Positions 15,905-23,357 of a stretch of 32,369 nucleotides of DNA are shown here, in pieces. Under the pieces are notes generated by a model that saw only the letters and a list, made by a program, of their open reading frames with translations, was not told where the DNA came from and made no database searches. Numbering within the stretch: the first letter of the stretch is position 1; each line of letters starts with the position of its first letter. The stretch covers positions 1-32,369 of the forward strand of contig NZ_AEJC01000384.1 of the NCBI RefSeq assembly GCF_000317595.1, given 5' to 3'. The translations under genes were made by a program, and so were the position numbers. The DNA comes from Streptomyces ipomoeae 91-03 (lineage in GTDB: Bacteria > Actinomycetota > Actinomycetes > Streptomycetales > Streptomycetaceae).

Positions 15905-16051
15905 GGAACTGGACGGTGGGCCGGGTTCGCGCCCAGACACCAATCCGATAAGACCCTCCAGCTGCGGGAGCCGCCGGCATGGTCGTACCCGCTGACGGAC
16001 GCCTCGCAAGCAACTACCATCCCGACATTCGGGCTACGTCTGGGGGGCAGA

Positions 16052-16123
16052 GTGAGTCTGTGGGATGCTCGCGTCGCTGAAGCGCGATTCAATCGTCGCC
16101 GAGAAGCTCGCGAGAGGGGGTGA
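16052..16123 (+). CDS. Possible 23-aa leader ORF
   Basis: A GTG-started, very charged mini-ORF (MSLWDARVAEARFNRRREAR, then 3 more residues) behind GGGGGGCAG, stopping 3 nt before the DUF433 gene. It could couple translation of the toxin-antitoxin pair, or be chance. There is no homology evidence. Confidence 0.25.
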   Translation: MSLWDARVAEARFNRRREARERG

Positions 16124-16126
16124 ATC

Positions 16127-16741
16127 ATGAGCTTCCCCGTAGACCTCACAGCGGCGCTCAGCGGCGCCTCGGTCGCACAGTTGCACAGTTGGCGACGTAC
16201 CCACTTGCTGGAACCGGAAGTGCAGGACAACCCGGTCCGCTACTCATTCCGCGACGTGGTGGCACTCCGCACGTTCGTATATCTACGCAGCAAACTGCCT
16301 CTGCAGCGCATCCGAAAGGCCATGGATCAGCTGCGCAAGTGGGACCTGACCGAGCACCCGGCTGCCTACATGCTCGTCACCGAAGGAGATTCGGTCTTCC
16401 TCGTCCAGGAGGAACGAGCCATCGACCTTGTCCGCCGGCCCGGTCAAGAGGTGATCTACAGCTTGGCCAACGTCTTCGCGCCCTTCGAAAACATGCAAGG
16501 ACGTTCGGTCGCAGACTTCCGCCGTCCTCGGCCACACCTGGAGGTCAAGCAGAACCGGCTCGGAGGATGGCCGACCATCCAAGGGACACGCGTACCGTAC
16601 GACGCTGTCGCCAAATTGGTCGCCGGAGGCGTCGCGCCTGCCGAAGTACATCGCTTCTACCCGACCGTCGAAGTGTCCGGAGCGGCAGACGCAGCAGACT
16701 TCCACCAGGAGGTCGTGCAGATCGGCGGTCGCGCTGCATGA
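16127..16741 (+). CDS. MerR-like HTH / DUF433 antitoxin-like protein
   Basis: A 204-aa protein with an N-terminal MerR-like DNA-binding segment (about 5-75: ALSGASVAQLHSWRRTHLLE and YSFRDVVALRTFVYLR). The C-terminal DUF433 domain (about 140-200) contains RLGGWPTIQGTRVPYDAVAK and a helical VAPAEVHRFYP segment. DUF433 proteins commonly pair with PIN-like DUF5615 proteins as predicted type II antitoxins. The next gene is of that type and overlaps this stop codon (ATGA). The HTH fusion suggests it also autoregulates the pair. Confidence 0.82.
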   Translation: MSFPVDLTAALSGASVAQLHSWRRTHLLEPEVQDNPVRYSFRDVVALRTFVYLRSKLPLQRIRKAMDQLRKWDLTEHPAAYMLVTEGDSVFLVQEERAIDLVRRPGQEVIYSLANVFAPFENMQGRSVADFRRPRPHLEVKQNRLGGWPTIQGTRVPYDAVAKLVAGGVAPAEVHRFYPTVEVSGAADAADFHQEVVQIGGRAA

Positions 16742-17156
16742 GGTTCTTCCTTGACGAGAACGAGACGCCGGCCATCCTGCCCCCTTTGAGCACAGTGTTC
16801 TTCCATCACGAGTTCCGCACCGCCCACGACGAGGGGCTGTCCGGGTGATGGACACAGAACTCATACACGCAGTCAGTGATCGCGGCTTCGACGCGATCAT
16901 GACGCAGGACCGCAACCAGCTGTCGAACCGGAACGAGCGCGACGCGCTCATAGAGACCGGCCTCCACTGGATCGGCCATCGTCAACCGGACGCGGACGGC
17001 CTGCTGTACATCGTGAACTCCACGGCCGCCTATCTCGCTGCCATGCCGCACATCCTGGACGAGATAAGCAACGTCACCGGCGCCCACGCCTTCCACGTGC
17101 GCAACCTGCCCCTGCTGAAGGGTCAGCGCGTCACAGTCAGCCGTCTCAAAACCTGA
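16738..17156 (+). pseudogene. DUF5615 PIN-like toxin gene, split by a frameshift
   Basis: The first 36 codons (16738-16848) encode MRFFLDENETPAILPPLSTV and onward to DEGLSG, then stop. The rest (from GTG 16845 or ATG 16848 to 17156) encodes DTELIHAVSDRGFDAIMTQD and the C-terminus. Together they make one PIN-like protein of about 140 aa, with acidic residues in FLDEN and in MTQDRNQL. One extra G in the GGG run at 16843-16845 would join the frames as SGVMD. It may be a genuine inactivation, a sequencing error, or coupled translation through the TGATG overlap. Silencing of the toxin beside an intact antitoxin would be harmless to the cell. Confidence 0.75.
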
Positions 17157-17381
17157 TCTTCAGACGCCGTGTCGTCGGGGCAAGTCCGCCCGCGCTGCAG
17201 GCTGCCTTACGGGAGAGGACAACGCTGGAGGTGGCCTTGGCAAGCCGGGCCTGGCGCGAACCCATGCGCTCGTACTCGCGGCAGAGCCCGGACCGTGGGG
17301 ACGGCCCGTGAGGTGATGCGGCCCCTACCGTGCCGCGCGCCCGTCGAAGCAGCCGCTTCCGGTTGCGGCCGACGTACGGTT

Positions 17382-17489
17382 GAAGTACCGAGGGCACCAC
17401 GCACTCCGGCCGCCCCGCCGGGTCGTCCTCGGCGAGAGACGAACCCCGGGCCGCCCCAGTGGTCGGCGCGGAGACGGGTCGGCATCATG
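17382..17489 (+). repeat. Leader-like repeat, copy A
   Basis: About 108 bp resembling 19131-19237 at roughly 85% by eye. Both contain AGTACCGAGGGCA, a hairpin CGCCGGGTCGTCC(T/C)CGGCG, CCCGGGCCGCC, GGAGACGGGTC and the end GCATCATGTC. Copy B runs into the ATG of a DUF5994 gene. Copy A runs into an ATG (17487) that opens only a 32-codon frame ending at the STAS gene start. The rest of the 428-bp gap 17157-17584 shows no gene. It may be a duplicated regulatory leader or the relic of a second DUF5994 gene. Confidence 0.65.
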
Positions 17490-17584
17490 TCCGCCGCGGT
17501 CGAAGCAACTCCGCGCAAGCTCATCATGGCAGGGGCCGCGCTGAACACCCGTGCAGGTCCGCAACCCCGCCGAGGGGAGGCGTG

Positions 17585-18559
17585 ATGGCCTTTGCCCGGC
17601 TGGACATCCATCGGCGGAACCGAGGAGAGCGGACGCTCGTCACGCTTGCCGGCGACATCGGGCCGGCCACGACGCCGCTGCTGCGGGCCGCAGTGGAGCA
17701 GTGTCTGCTGGACGGTGTCACCGTGATCGACATCGACCTGACCGCCGTCGGCTCCTGCGACGCCAGGGGCTTGGACGTCCTCCTGTCGGCATCACGGCGC
17801 GCCGGCCGGGTCCACGCTCGCCTGCGGCTGCACCATCCGTGCGCGCAGATCACCCGGCTCCTCGATACCACCGGATCGACTTCGCTGCTCCTTACGGCCC
17901 CCGTGAGTCCCGTGCCGCCCGCCGCATCCGGCGACCTCATGAGTACCGCGACGCGGGCGCCCGAGGACCCCGCTCGTCGGCCGGATCAGCCGGTCCTCAG
18001 GGACGGGATCCGCCTTCGCCGGCTGACCCGCTGGCAGGCAGAAGACATGCGCGAGGACATCGCGGACCTGGCTGCGGAGTCCGTCGCGGGCACCGCCGGC
18101 GAGGCGTACCACGACCGCGGAGACTTCCTGCACCGCTTGGCGGTCACCGCCCACCGCCCTGGCTTCGCCCTGCTGGTCGCAGAAACGACGGTGCTGATCG
18201 GTTGCGCCTTCGGTTATCCGGTGGACCCTGACGGCTCCGACCGCCGGGGGTTCGACGGAACGCTCCAGGAGATCATCCAGCGGCTCACCTCCCGCGCACG
18301 GTTCGTCGTCCTCACCCAGGTCGTGGCCCATCCGCACGCTCAGCACCGCGATATCGCCCGCCGCCTGCAACAGCGTCTGCTCACAGACCTGCACTCCTCC
18401 CTCGGGGTCACCCTGCTGCATCCTGCCGACCAGGCAGGGCAAGCCGCCTTCTCGTCCTGGGGTTGGCAGAACATGGGCGAGGTCGTCGGGCTGCCCGGCG
18501 CCGTCGCCCCCTGTGTGTTGACCCTGTCTTCCGAAGGGCAGCCCTCGGCACGCCGATGA
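17585..18559 (+). CDS. STAS domain fused to GNAT-like domain
   Basis: A 324-aa protein. Residues 1-115 form a STAS domain like anti-sigma-factor antagonists (ERTLVTLAGDIGPATTPLLR, VTVIDIDLTAVGSCDARGLD). The usual phosphorylation motif D-S-S-G is DARG here (D59-A60-R61-G62), so the phospho-switch is missing. The STAS protein at 20180 keeps DSSG at the same numbers. Residues about 130-324 look like a GNAT acetyltransferase fold (IRLRRLTRWQAEDM; FALLVAETTVLIGCAFGYPV; AQHRDIARRLQQRLL), though the acetyl-CoA loop is not clear. It may act as a constitutively active antagonist or as a scaffold. ATG 17585 follows GAGGGGAGG. Confidence 0.75.
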   Translation: MAFARLDIHRRNRGERTLVTLAGDIGPATTPLLRAAVEQCLLDGVTVIDIDLTAVGSCDARGLDVLLSASRRAGRVHARLRLHHPCAQITRLLDTTGSTSLLLTAPVSPVPPAASGDLMSTATRAPEDPARRPDQPVLRDGIRLRRLTRWQAEDMREDIADLAAESVAGTAGEAYHDRGDFLHRLAVTAHRPGFALLVAETTVLIGCAFGYPVDPDGSDRRGFDGTLQEIIQRLTSRARFVVLTQVVAHPHAQHRDIARRLQQRLLTDLHSSLGVTLLHPADQAGQAAFSSWGWQNMGEVVGLPGAVAPCVLTLSSEGQPSARR

Positions 18560-18809
18560 TGTGGCAGAGGAGCAATGAGCCGGCGGTCGTACCCGGCCAG
18601 GGCCGTCACGCCAACCGTCGTCCACCGTACGGACGTGTCCCGACGCGATGGCTGTCTGTCTCTCCACGCGATGGCTGCAGGCCACGCCGCTTGGCACGGC
18701 CGGGAATAGCCTGACAGGTACCGAGAACTGTCGGGCGCACGATCACGCCGGCGCCGTTCCCGGCGAGTAACAGACACGGGCAGCCGGAAACCGCCCGGAA
18801 CGGGATCGC

Positions 18810-18974
18810 ATGATGAACGCCATCACAGAGCTCGCCGAAGGTACGGCGCCAGGTGACGGACACTCCTACTGGATGCCCTTGCCCCGGCTGTCCCTGTCCC
18901 ACACTCTCAAGCAGGCGAGGGGCGGGCGGACCAGCGATGACGCGACCCTGCTCATGGTGGAGTGGCGCGGCTGA
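18810..18974 (+). pseudogene. Remnant of a PP2C/SpoIIE phosphatase C-terminus, copy 1
   Basis: A 54-codon frame ending LKQARGGRTSDDATLLMVEWRG. DDATLLMVEW is the C-terminal end of Streptomyces SpoIIE-type PP2C phosphatases (RsbU-like partners of STAS and HATPase proteins). The rest of the ~250-residue domain is absent. The same tail and about 45 bp of downstream sequence recur at 25930-26098. The 250-bp gap before it (18560-18809) and the 260-bp gap after hold no other gene I can support. Confidence 0.65.
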
Positions 18975-19130
18975 CCTCTCGCCCCCGCCGTCCGACACCG
19001 TTGTGCCGGCCGCGCCCGAAGGACGAGAACTCCCGGCACGCGCTGAGGCACTTGCCGGGAGATCACCCCGCCGGTACTCCACCTCATGTGGCCGCTGCTC
19101 CGCGCCGCAGCGAAACGCGGAGTAGTGTGG

Positions 19131-19237
19131 ACAGTACCGAGGGCATTTCGCACACCGGCTTCCACGCCGGGTCGTCCCCGGCGAAAGATGAAACCCGGGC
19201 CGCCGCAGAGGCGGCCCGGAGACGGGTCCGCATCATG
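19131..19237 (+). repeat. Leader-like repeat, copy B, upstream of DUF5994 gene 1
   Basis: Partner of 17382-17489. This copy forms better hairpins: CGCCGGG-TCGT-CCCCGGCG, and CCGGGCCGCC-GCAGA-GGCGGCCCGG with perfect 10-bp arms, ending about 17 nt before the DUF5994 start. A structured 5' leader that controls translation is possible. Confidence 0.6.
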
Positions 19238-19831
19238 TCGGCGACCTTGTACCCAACCCTGCCGCACCCCGAGCCCGTCGCAGCCCCGGCCGCGCGTCTC
19301 GCACTGAAGACCGACGGCACCTCCCGCGGACTCCTGGACGGTGCCTGGTGGCCCCGCTCCCGGGATCTGCTGAGCGAACTGCCGGCACTCACCGACGTGT
19401 TGGATCCCCTGTGGGGCCGCATCACCCGCATCGCCGTCAACCCGAAGCACTGGCCGGTCATCCCACGCCAGGTTCCCGTGGACGGCCACATCGTCAAGGT
19501 CGGCTGGTTCACCCCGGAGATCGACCCGCACAAGCTGCTGCTGCTCTCCTACGGCACCGGCCGCTGGGATCTCCTGGTCATCCCGCCCGAGACCGGGGCG
19601 GAGTCGGCGGCCCGGCTGATGGCTGCCGCGTCCGACTACGACGGCCCGCCCCTGACCGCGAGCGCGCTCATCGCCGCGGACGAGGCCCGGCACGGCGTCT
19701 TGGCGGCCGGCCAGCCACTGGACCCGGACGAGGCATGGGAGTACGAGGGCGGCGCCTCCGCGGTGTCAGCGGCCGTTCCCCAGCAGACCGGTCCGCCCGG
19801 CCGGGCCAGCCGACTGATCATCGGTATGTGA
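19235..19831 (+). CDS. DUF5994 family protein 1
   Basis: A 198-aa soluble protein of an uncharacterised actinobacterial family. Its hallmark is the block LLDGAWWPRSRDLLSELPAL (about 30-50), followed by a beta-rich region (GRITRIAVNPKHWPV, VDGHIVKVGWF, WDLLVIPPETG). It shares this block and order with the second DUF5994 protein at 26109-26591. Function is unknown; family members often lie near stress genes, as here. ATG 19235 is chosen because GGAG lies 12 nt upstream and the family N-terminus begins soon after. A short membrane protein follows 10 nt downstream. Confidence 0.85.
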   Translation: MSATLYPTLPHPEPVAAPAARLALKTDGTSRGLLDGAWWPRSRDLLSELPALTDVLDPLWGRITRIAVNPKHWPVIPRQVPVDGHIVKVGWFTPEIDPHKLLLLSYGTGRWDLLVIPPETGAESAARLMAAASDYDGPPLTASALIAADEARHGVLAAGQPLDPDEAWEYEGGASAVSAAVPQQTGPPGRASRLIIGM

Positions 19832-19841
19832 GGTGGCCGCC

Positions 19842-20054
19842 ATGAACGCCTTCCTGACAGCCGCCGCCTTCGTGGTCCTCATCGCAGCGGCGGCGTACGT
19901 GATCCACCGGCTCAACCTCCAGCACGCCGACAGGATCGCCGCGTACCGGTACAGCACCCCCCGGCCCGGCCGCCGCGGCCGCTGCGCGCCGCAGTCACCA
20001 CGCACCACGGGTGATCATCCGGGCGCCCCACCGGCCACCCGGCCGCGCCTCTGA
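19842..20054 (+). CDS. Small single-pass membrane protein
   Basis: A 70-aa protein with one N-terminal transmembrane helix (about 3-22, AFLTAAAFVVLIAAAAYVIH) and a Pro/Arg-rich basic tail that should stay in the cytoplasm. I do not recognise the family. It follows DUF5994 gene 1 with AGGTGG upstream of the ATG, so they are probably co-transcribed. Two 13-bp direct repeats (CCGCGGCGACGCG at 20069 and 20085) lie just after it. Confidence 0.55.
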   Translation: MNAFLTAAAFVVLIAAAAYVIHRLNLQHADRIAAYRYSTPRPGRRGRCAPQSPRTTGDHPGAPPATRPRL

Positions 20055-20179
20055 ACCGTCGGCTCAGTCCGCGGCGACGCGTGCCCGCGGCGACGCGCGT
20101 ACACCCGGGCCCCGGACCGGTGGGGAGCGGCCGGGACCCGTGGACCGGGGCATCTGAGCAACATCTGAACCGAGGCGTC

Positions 20180-20566
20180 ATGACTCTTCCGCAGCTGAAC
20201 ATCTACCGGCACGACCGGGACAGGCGGGCACTGGTCACCCTGGCCGGTGTGATCGACCCCGCCACCGCGCCCCAGGTGCGCGCCGCTCTGGAGCGGTGCC
20301 TGCAGGACGGCATCACCCTCATCGACGTCGATCTGACCACCGTCGACCGCTGTGACAGCAGCGGTCTGCGCGTCTTCCTCGACGTGTCACGGCACGCCGC
20401 CGAGACCCACGCGTCCCTGCGGCTGCACCACCCCTCCCCGCAGACCGAACGACTGCTCACGGACACGGGCTCCGACCGTCTGCTCCGTGCGACGAGACCG
20501 GGAGGGGCGCGGCCTCAGCGGGCCGGGCGCCGAGGAGATCGCCACACGGAGCGGGCCGCCAGGTAG
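20180..20566 (+). CDS. STAS-domain anti-sigma-factor antagonist-like protein
   Basis: A 128-aa protein. It has a complete STAS domain (about 5-110) with the phosphorylatable motif D59-S60-S61-G62 in RCDSSGLRVFLD, typical of RsbV/SpoIIAA-like antagonists that release a sigma factor by binding its HATPase anti-sigma factor. It closely resembles the STAS half of the protein at 17585, position by position. The last ~20 residues are basic and overlap the end of a convergent gene by 52 nt. The ATG at 20180 has only a weak ribosome site (ACCGAGGCG). Confidence 0.82.
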   Translation: MTLPQLNIYRHDRDRRALVTLAGVIDPATAPQVRAALERCLQDGITLIDVDLTTVDRCDSSGLRVFLDVSRHAAETHASLRLHHPSPQTERLLTDTGSDRLLRATRPGGARPQRAGRRGDRHTERAAR

Positions 20567-20685
20567 AGCAGATCGGCGATGAGGAGCAGTACACCGGCGG
20601 AGGTCAGATAGAGCATGCCGTCGACGCCCGCCCCGATGGCGATCAGAGCGATTCCGGCGACGAGCAGGGTCAGGAACAGGACCAT
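20515..20685 (-). CDS. Two-helix 56-aa membrane protein at the end of the Asp23 operon
   Basis: The sequence starts MVLFLTLLVAGIALIAIGAG and has two hydrophobic helices (2-20 and 24-44), then a basic tail. AGGGAGG precedes the ATG. It lies downstream of the AmaP-like gene on the same strand with a 111-nt gap and overlaps the STAS gene convergently. Function is unknown; it is probably an envelope-stress accessory. Confidence 0.65.
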   Translation of the reverse strand: MVLFLTLLVAGIALIAIGAGVDGMLYLTSAGVLLLIADLLYLAARSVWRSPRRPAR

Positions 20686-20796
20686 GCGGAATGCCTCCCT
20701 GGAGAGAACCGCGGCGTAGATGACTTTGGGGCAGTCGTGAAGACCTGCCCTGCGAGCCAGACCGGGTCCCCCGTTGGGAGTCAGGCCCTGTGGATC

Positions 20797-21390
20797 TCAG
20801 CCGACGCGTCGTGCGTGGTGGCGGACTTCTTTGAGTCTGACCTTCGAGGGGAGGCTGTCCAAGTCGGCCGAGTCCCGCGCGTGCGCGAGTGTTTCCCGGC
20901 TCAGTCGCCCCAGAGTCCGTGCTGGATCCGCATGCGGCTCCAGCACCAGCCGTACGCGCGCAGCCGGAGCGGTGCTTCGGCCCGTCAGCCGTACATGAGC
21001 CCGCGAGACCCCGTCCAGGGCATGCGCCTCTTCCTCGATCACGTCCTCCAGTGTGCCGCCGTCGAGCCGGGCCGCCGTGCCGTCCTCGCTGTCGACGAGG
21101 ACGCCGCCCAGGCGGTGTCTGCGCTGTGCGAGGAGCCACCACAGCAGCAGGGCCAGCAGCACGACGAGCACCGCGATGACGGTCGGCCACCACCAGCCTT
21201 CCTCCCGCCACCGGGTGCGTCCCTCGGTGCCCAGCACCACGTCGTCCGGCCCGCGGAAGGGCCACCAGCCCGGCATGCCGAAGTCCCAGCGGCGCGGCAG
21301 GTCCAGCCCGCCCAGCAGCACGCCGCCGCCCAGGGCGAACAGTCCAAGGCCGAGAAGCCCCAGCAGCACCCGGTTCACTGTCTTGAGCAT
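20797..21390 (-). CDS. AmaP-like alkaline-shock membrane anchor protein
   Basis: A 197-aa protein. Two transmembrane segments (about 5-28 and 66-92, with TVIAVLVVLLALLLWWLL) enclose a Trp-rich external loop. A cytoplasmic Asp23-like domain follows (about 110-185: LEDVIEEEAHALDGVSRAHV, AARVRLVLEPHADPA). This matches AmaP, which anchors Asp23 proteins to the membrane under envelope or pH stress. ATG 21390 has GAGGTGAT 5 nt upstream; GTG 21399 is an alternative. Confidence 0.78.
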   Translation of the reverse strand: MLKTVNRVLLGLLGLGLFALGGGVLLGGLDLPRRWDFGMPGWWPFRGPDDVVLGTEGRTRWREEGWWWPTVIAVLVVLLALLLWWLLAQRRHRLGGVLVDSEDGTAARLDGGTLEDVIEEEAHALDGVSRAHVRLTGRSTAPAARVRLVLEPHADPARTLGRLSRETLAHARDSADLDSLPSKVRLKEVRHHARRVG

Positions 21391-21400
21391 CGGGATCACC

Positions 21401-22090
21401 TCAGCCCTTCTTCGGACGCCGGACGCGCACGGTCAGCGTGGGTTGCCGGGCGAGACCCAAGGACGTCACGGCTTCGCCCAGCTCGGTGTCCAGGTCCGCG
21501 CGGACCTCCTCGAGTTCGCGGAAATGGGCGCGCGCCCGGGCTTTGACCTTCCGGCGGCCGACAGCGACCCGTGCCGACTGGACACCGGGCACCTGCACGG
21601 CCCGGTCGCGCAGAACCAGGGCGGCCGCGCGGCGGTCGAGCCCGGCGCGGACCTCCCCTGTCCCGGGGATACCGGTGGGCTGCCGCATGGGCAGCAGCCT
21701 GCGCAGTCCCGGCGTCACCGCCAGCAGGAACAGCCACAGGCCGAGGGCCATCGCCACTGCGGCCCCGACGATCATCCAGACGTCATCCAGTGGCCGTGTG
21801 GCCAGTTCCTCAGCAAGCCGCCGCCGCCAGCGCATCACAGACCGGCCTGCCCGGACCGAGACCACGTCGTACAGGAGCAATCCGATGGCCGCGGCGGACA
21901 GCAGGGCCACCAAGGCCGCGGGAATCCGCCGCGTTGACCAGAAACGGCGCGTCGACCGGCCTGGTTCATCGATCGCCGCCGTCGCGCCCGAGCCCGCCCC
22001 CGGGGCGCCATCGGCGGACGGAGCTGCCTGTCCGGGTTCGGGGGAAGGGTCGCTGTCACCGGTCGGCTGCCGCCAGGTGTTCGCGCTCAT
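21401..22090 (-). CDS. DUF6286-type membrane protein of the Asp23 operon
   Basis: A 229-aa protein. A disordered Pro/Ala/Gly N-terminus (1-50) precedes two transmembrane segments (about 57-75 and 103-124, MIVGAAVAMALGLWLFLLAV). A C-terminal Asp23-like alpha/beta domain follows (LVLRDRAVQVPGVQSARVAV and LTVRVRRPKKG). The layout parallels the AmaP-like protein next to it. The ATG overlaps the stop of the preceding gene (ATGA). It probably assembles with the Asp23 proteins at the membrane. Confidence 0.75.
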   Translation of the reverse strand: MSANTWRQPTGDSDPSPEPGQAAPSADGAPGAGSGATAAIDEPGRSTRRFWSTRRIPAALVALLSAAAIGLLLYDVVSVRAGRSVMRWRRRLAEELATRPLDDVWMIVGAAVAMALGLWLFLLAVTPGLRRLLPMRQPTGIPGTGEVRAGLDRRAAALVLRDRAVQVPGVQSARVAVGRRKVKARARAHFRELEEVRADLDTELGEAVTSLGLARQPTLTVRVRRPKKG

Positions 22091-22533
22091 CTCACCCTCT
22101 CCTGGTCCGTGTGACGCGTATGCGCCGAGTGCAGCCTCTCGACCGACACCGCAAGGTCGGACACCTCCATGCCGGCCCATGTCCTGAGCCGGTCGGTAAC
22201 CTCCCGGCGCACCGCGGCGCACTGCGCCCCGATGTCGGAGGGATAGCCGAGCTCGACGGTGATGCGCAGCCGTGCCTCGCCGAGCGCCGCCTGCCGTCCG
22301 GCGGCGGACTCGCCGTCTCGTCCTGCGGTCTGCCGCTCCGGTGCCCGCCGCACGGAGGTGGTCACGCGTGGTGTCCGGCCGCCCGGCGGTACGTGGCCGA
22401 CCGACTCGGGGAACCGGCTCAGCGCCTCGCGCGCCACGTGGGAAGCGATCTTCGCTACGACCCGGTCGGCGACGGCGATCGCTCCGCGCTGCCCGCTGGC
22501 AATGCCCGGACGCCGATCGGCTTCACCGGTCAC
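22087..22533 (-). CDS. Asp23/Gls24 family protein 2
   Basis: A 148-aa Asp23/Gls24-type protein. It contains AVADRVVAKIASHVAREALS, a variable linker and the core ARLRITVELGYPSDIGAQCA ending VSDLAVSVERLH. These soluble proteins associate with the membrane through AmaP-like anchors and support envelope integrity. The GTG start overlaps the previous stop (GTGA), and the stop overlaps the next ATG. Confidence 0.82.
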   Translation of the reverse strand: MTGEADRRPGIASGQRGAIAVADRVVAKIASHVAREALSRFPESVGHVPPGGRTPRVTTSVRRAPERQTAGRDGESAAGRQAALGEARLRITVELGYPSDIGAQCAAVRREVTDRLRTWAGMEVSDLAVSVERLHSAHTRHTDQERVR

Positions 22534-22757
22534 TGCCGCCAGTCTCCCCGAACCCGTCGCCGGTCATCGCGGATCCGCTCCTGCCGGTCCCGGCGGCGGA
22601 CGAAGTCGCCCGGTTCGAGATCGCCTTCCATGAACCGCCCGACCACGAGACCGACGGCGCCCAGCCCGAGAACCAACAGGAACGCCCAGAAGTCACCGAA
22701 ATACGCGGCGAAACCCAGCGCCATCCCGGCCATTAGGCCCACCACGGCTCTGCTCAT
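22530..22757 (-). CDS. Small DUF2273-like integral membrane protein
   Basis: A 75-aa protein with two tight hydrophobic helices (about 5-20 and 24-42: GLMAGMALGFAAYFGDFWAF, LLVLGLGAVGLVVGRF) and a highly charged C-terminus. This resembles the DUF2273 proteins regularly found in Asp23 operons. AAGGAG precedes ATG 22757. Confidence 0.7.
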   Translation of the reverse strand: MSRAVVGLMAGMALGFAAYFGDFWAFLLVLGLGAVGLVVGRFMEGDLEPGDFVRRRDRQERIRDDRRRVRGDWRQ

Positions 22758-22795
22758 CACGCGCTCCTTCGCTCACGCGGGCTGCTGCGCCCCGG

Positions 22796-23227
22796 CTACT
22801 GGATCCGCTGCCGCTCTTCCCCTTCGTCCTCCTCGTCGGGGAGCTTCACATCGCTGACCGTGATGTTGACTTCGACGACTTCGCGATCCGCCATCCGCTC
22901 CACCGCGGAGATCACGCTCTCCCTCACCTCACCGGCCACGTCCGTGATGGAGACGCCGTAGTCGACGACGATCTCCAGGTCGATGGCCGCCTGCTTCTCT
23001 CCGACCTCGACGCTGACCCCGCGTGTGACGGATTTGCCGCTGCCGGCGCCGGGCATCCGCTCCCGCATGGTCCCCATCGAGCGGGCGAAACCGCTGCCCA
23101 GGGCATGGACGCCGGGCGCGTCCCGTGCCGCCATTCCGGCGATCTTCTCCACCACCACATCGGCGACCGTCGTCCGGCCACGAGAAGCGGGAGCGCCACC
23201 GCGCCTTGCGCCGGTGATCTCGGTCAT
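22796..23227 (-). CDS. Asp23/Gls24 family protein 1 (first gene of the operon)
   Basis: A 143-aa canonical Asp23/Gls24 protein: TTVADVVVEKIAGMAARDAP, GVSVEVGEKQAAIDLEIVVD, YGVSITDVAGEVRESVISAV and VVEVNITVSDVKLP. It ends in an acidic tail. It heads a six-gene leftward set running to 20515. GAGGGAGG lies 9 nt before the ATG and a TATAAT box lies about 50 nt upstream. Expected role: membrane-associated envelope stress protection. Confidence 0.88.
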   Translation of the reverse strand: MTEITGARRGGAPASRGRTTVADVVVEKIAGMAARDAPGVHALGSGFARSMGTMRERMPGAGSGKSVTRGVSVEVGEKQAAIDLEIVVDYGVSITDVAGEVRESVISAVERMADREVVEVNITVSDVKLPDEEDEGEERQRIQ

Positions 23228-23262
23228 CGGGATATTCCTCCCTCAGAGGTCCACCTGACCCT

Positions 23263-23300
23263 CATTTGTCCGATTATATTCGCTTAGTATGCATTGTGGG
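23263..23300. promoter_or_regulatory. A/T-rich divergent promoter region
   Basis: An unusually A/T-rich island separates the leftward Asp23 operon from the rightward gene at 23358. TATAAT on the minus strand (23273-23278) is a perfect -10 box for the Asp23 operon; no clear -35 is at standard spacing. On the plus strand TTGTCC, 16 nt, TATGCA is a possible match for the rightward gene. Confidence 0.5.
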
Positions 23301-23357
23301 AATTGAACGCTGCGAGGCACGAGGGTCCGACAAGTCGCCTGAGAGGGTGAGAGGCCG

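Noticed and set aside
17169..17585. 138-codon plus-strand ORF before the STAS gene
   Set aside because: Compositionally biased, no ribosome site, and it runs through the duplicated leader segment in a frame not kept in the other copy.
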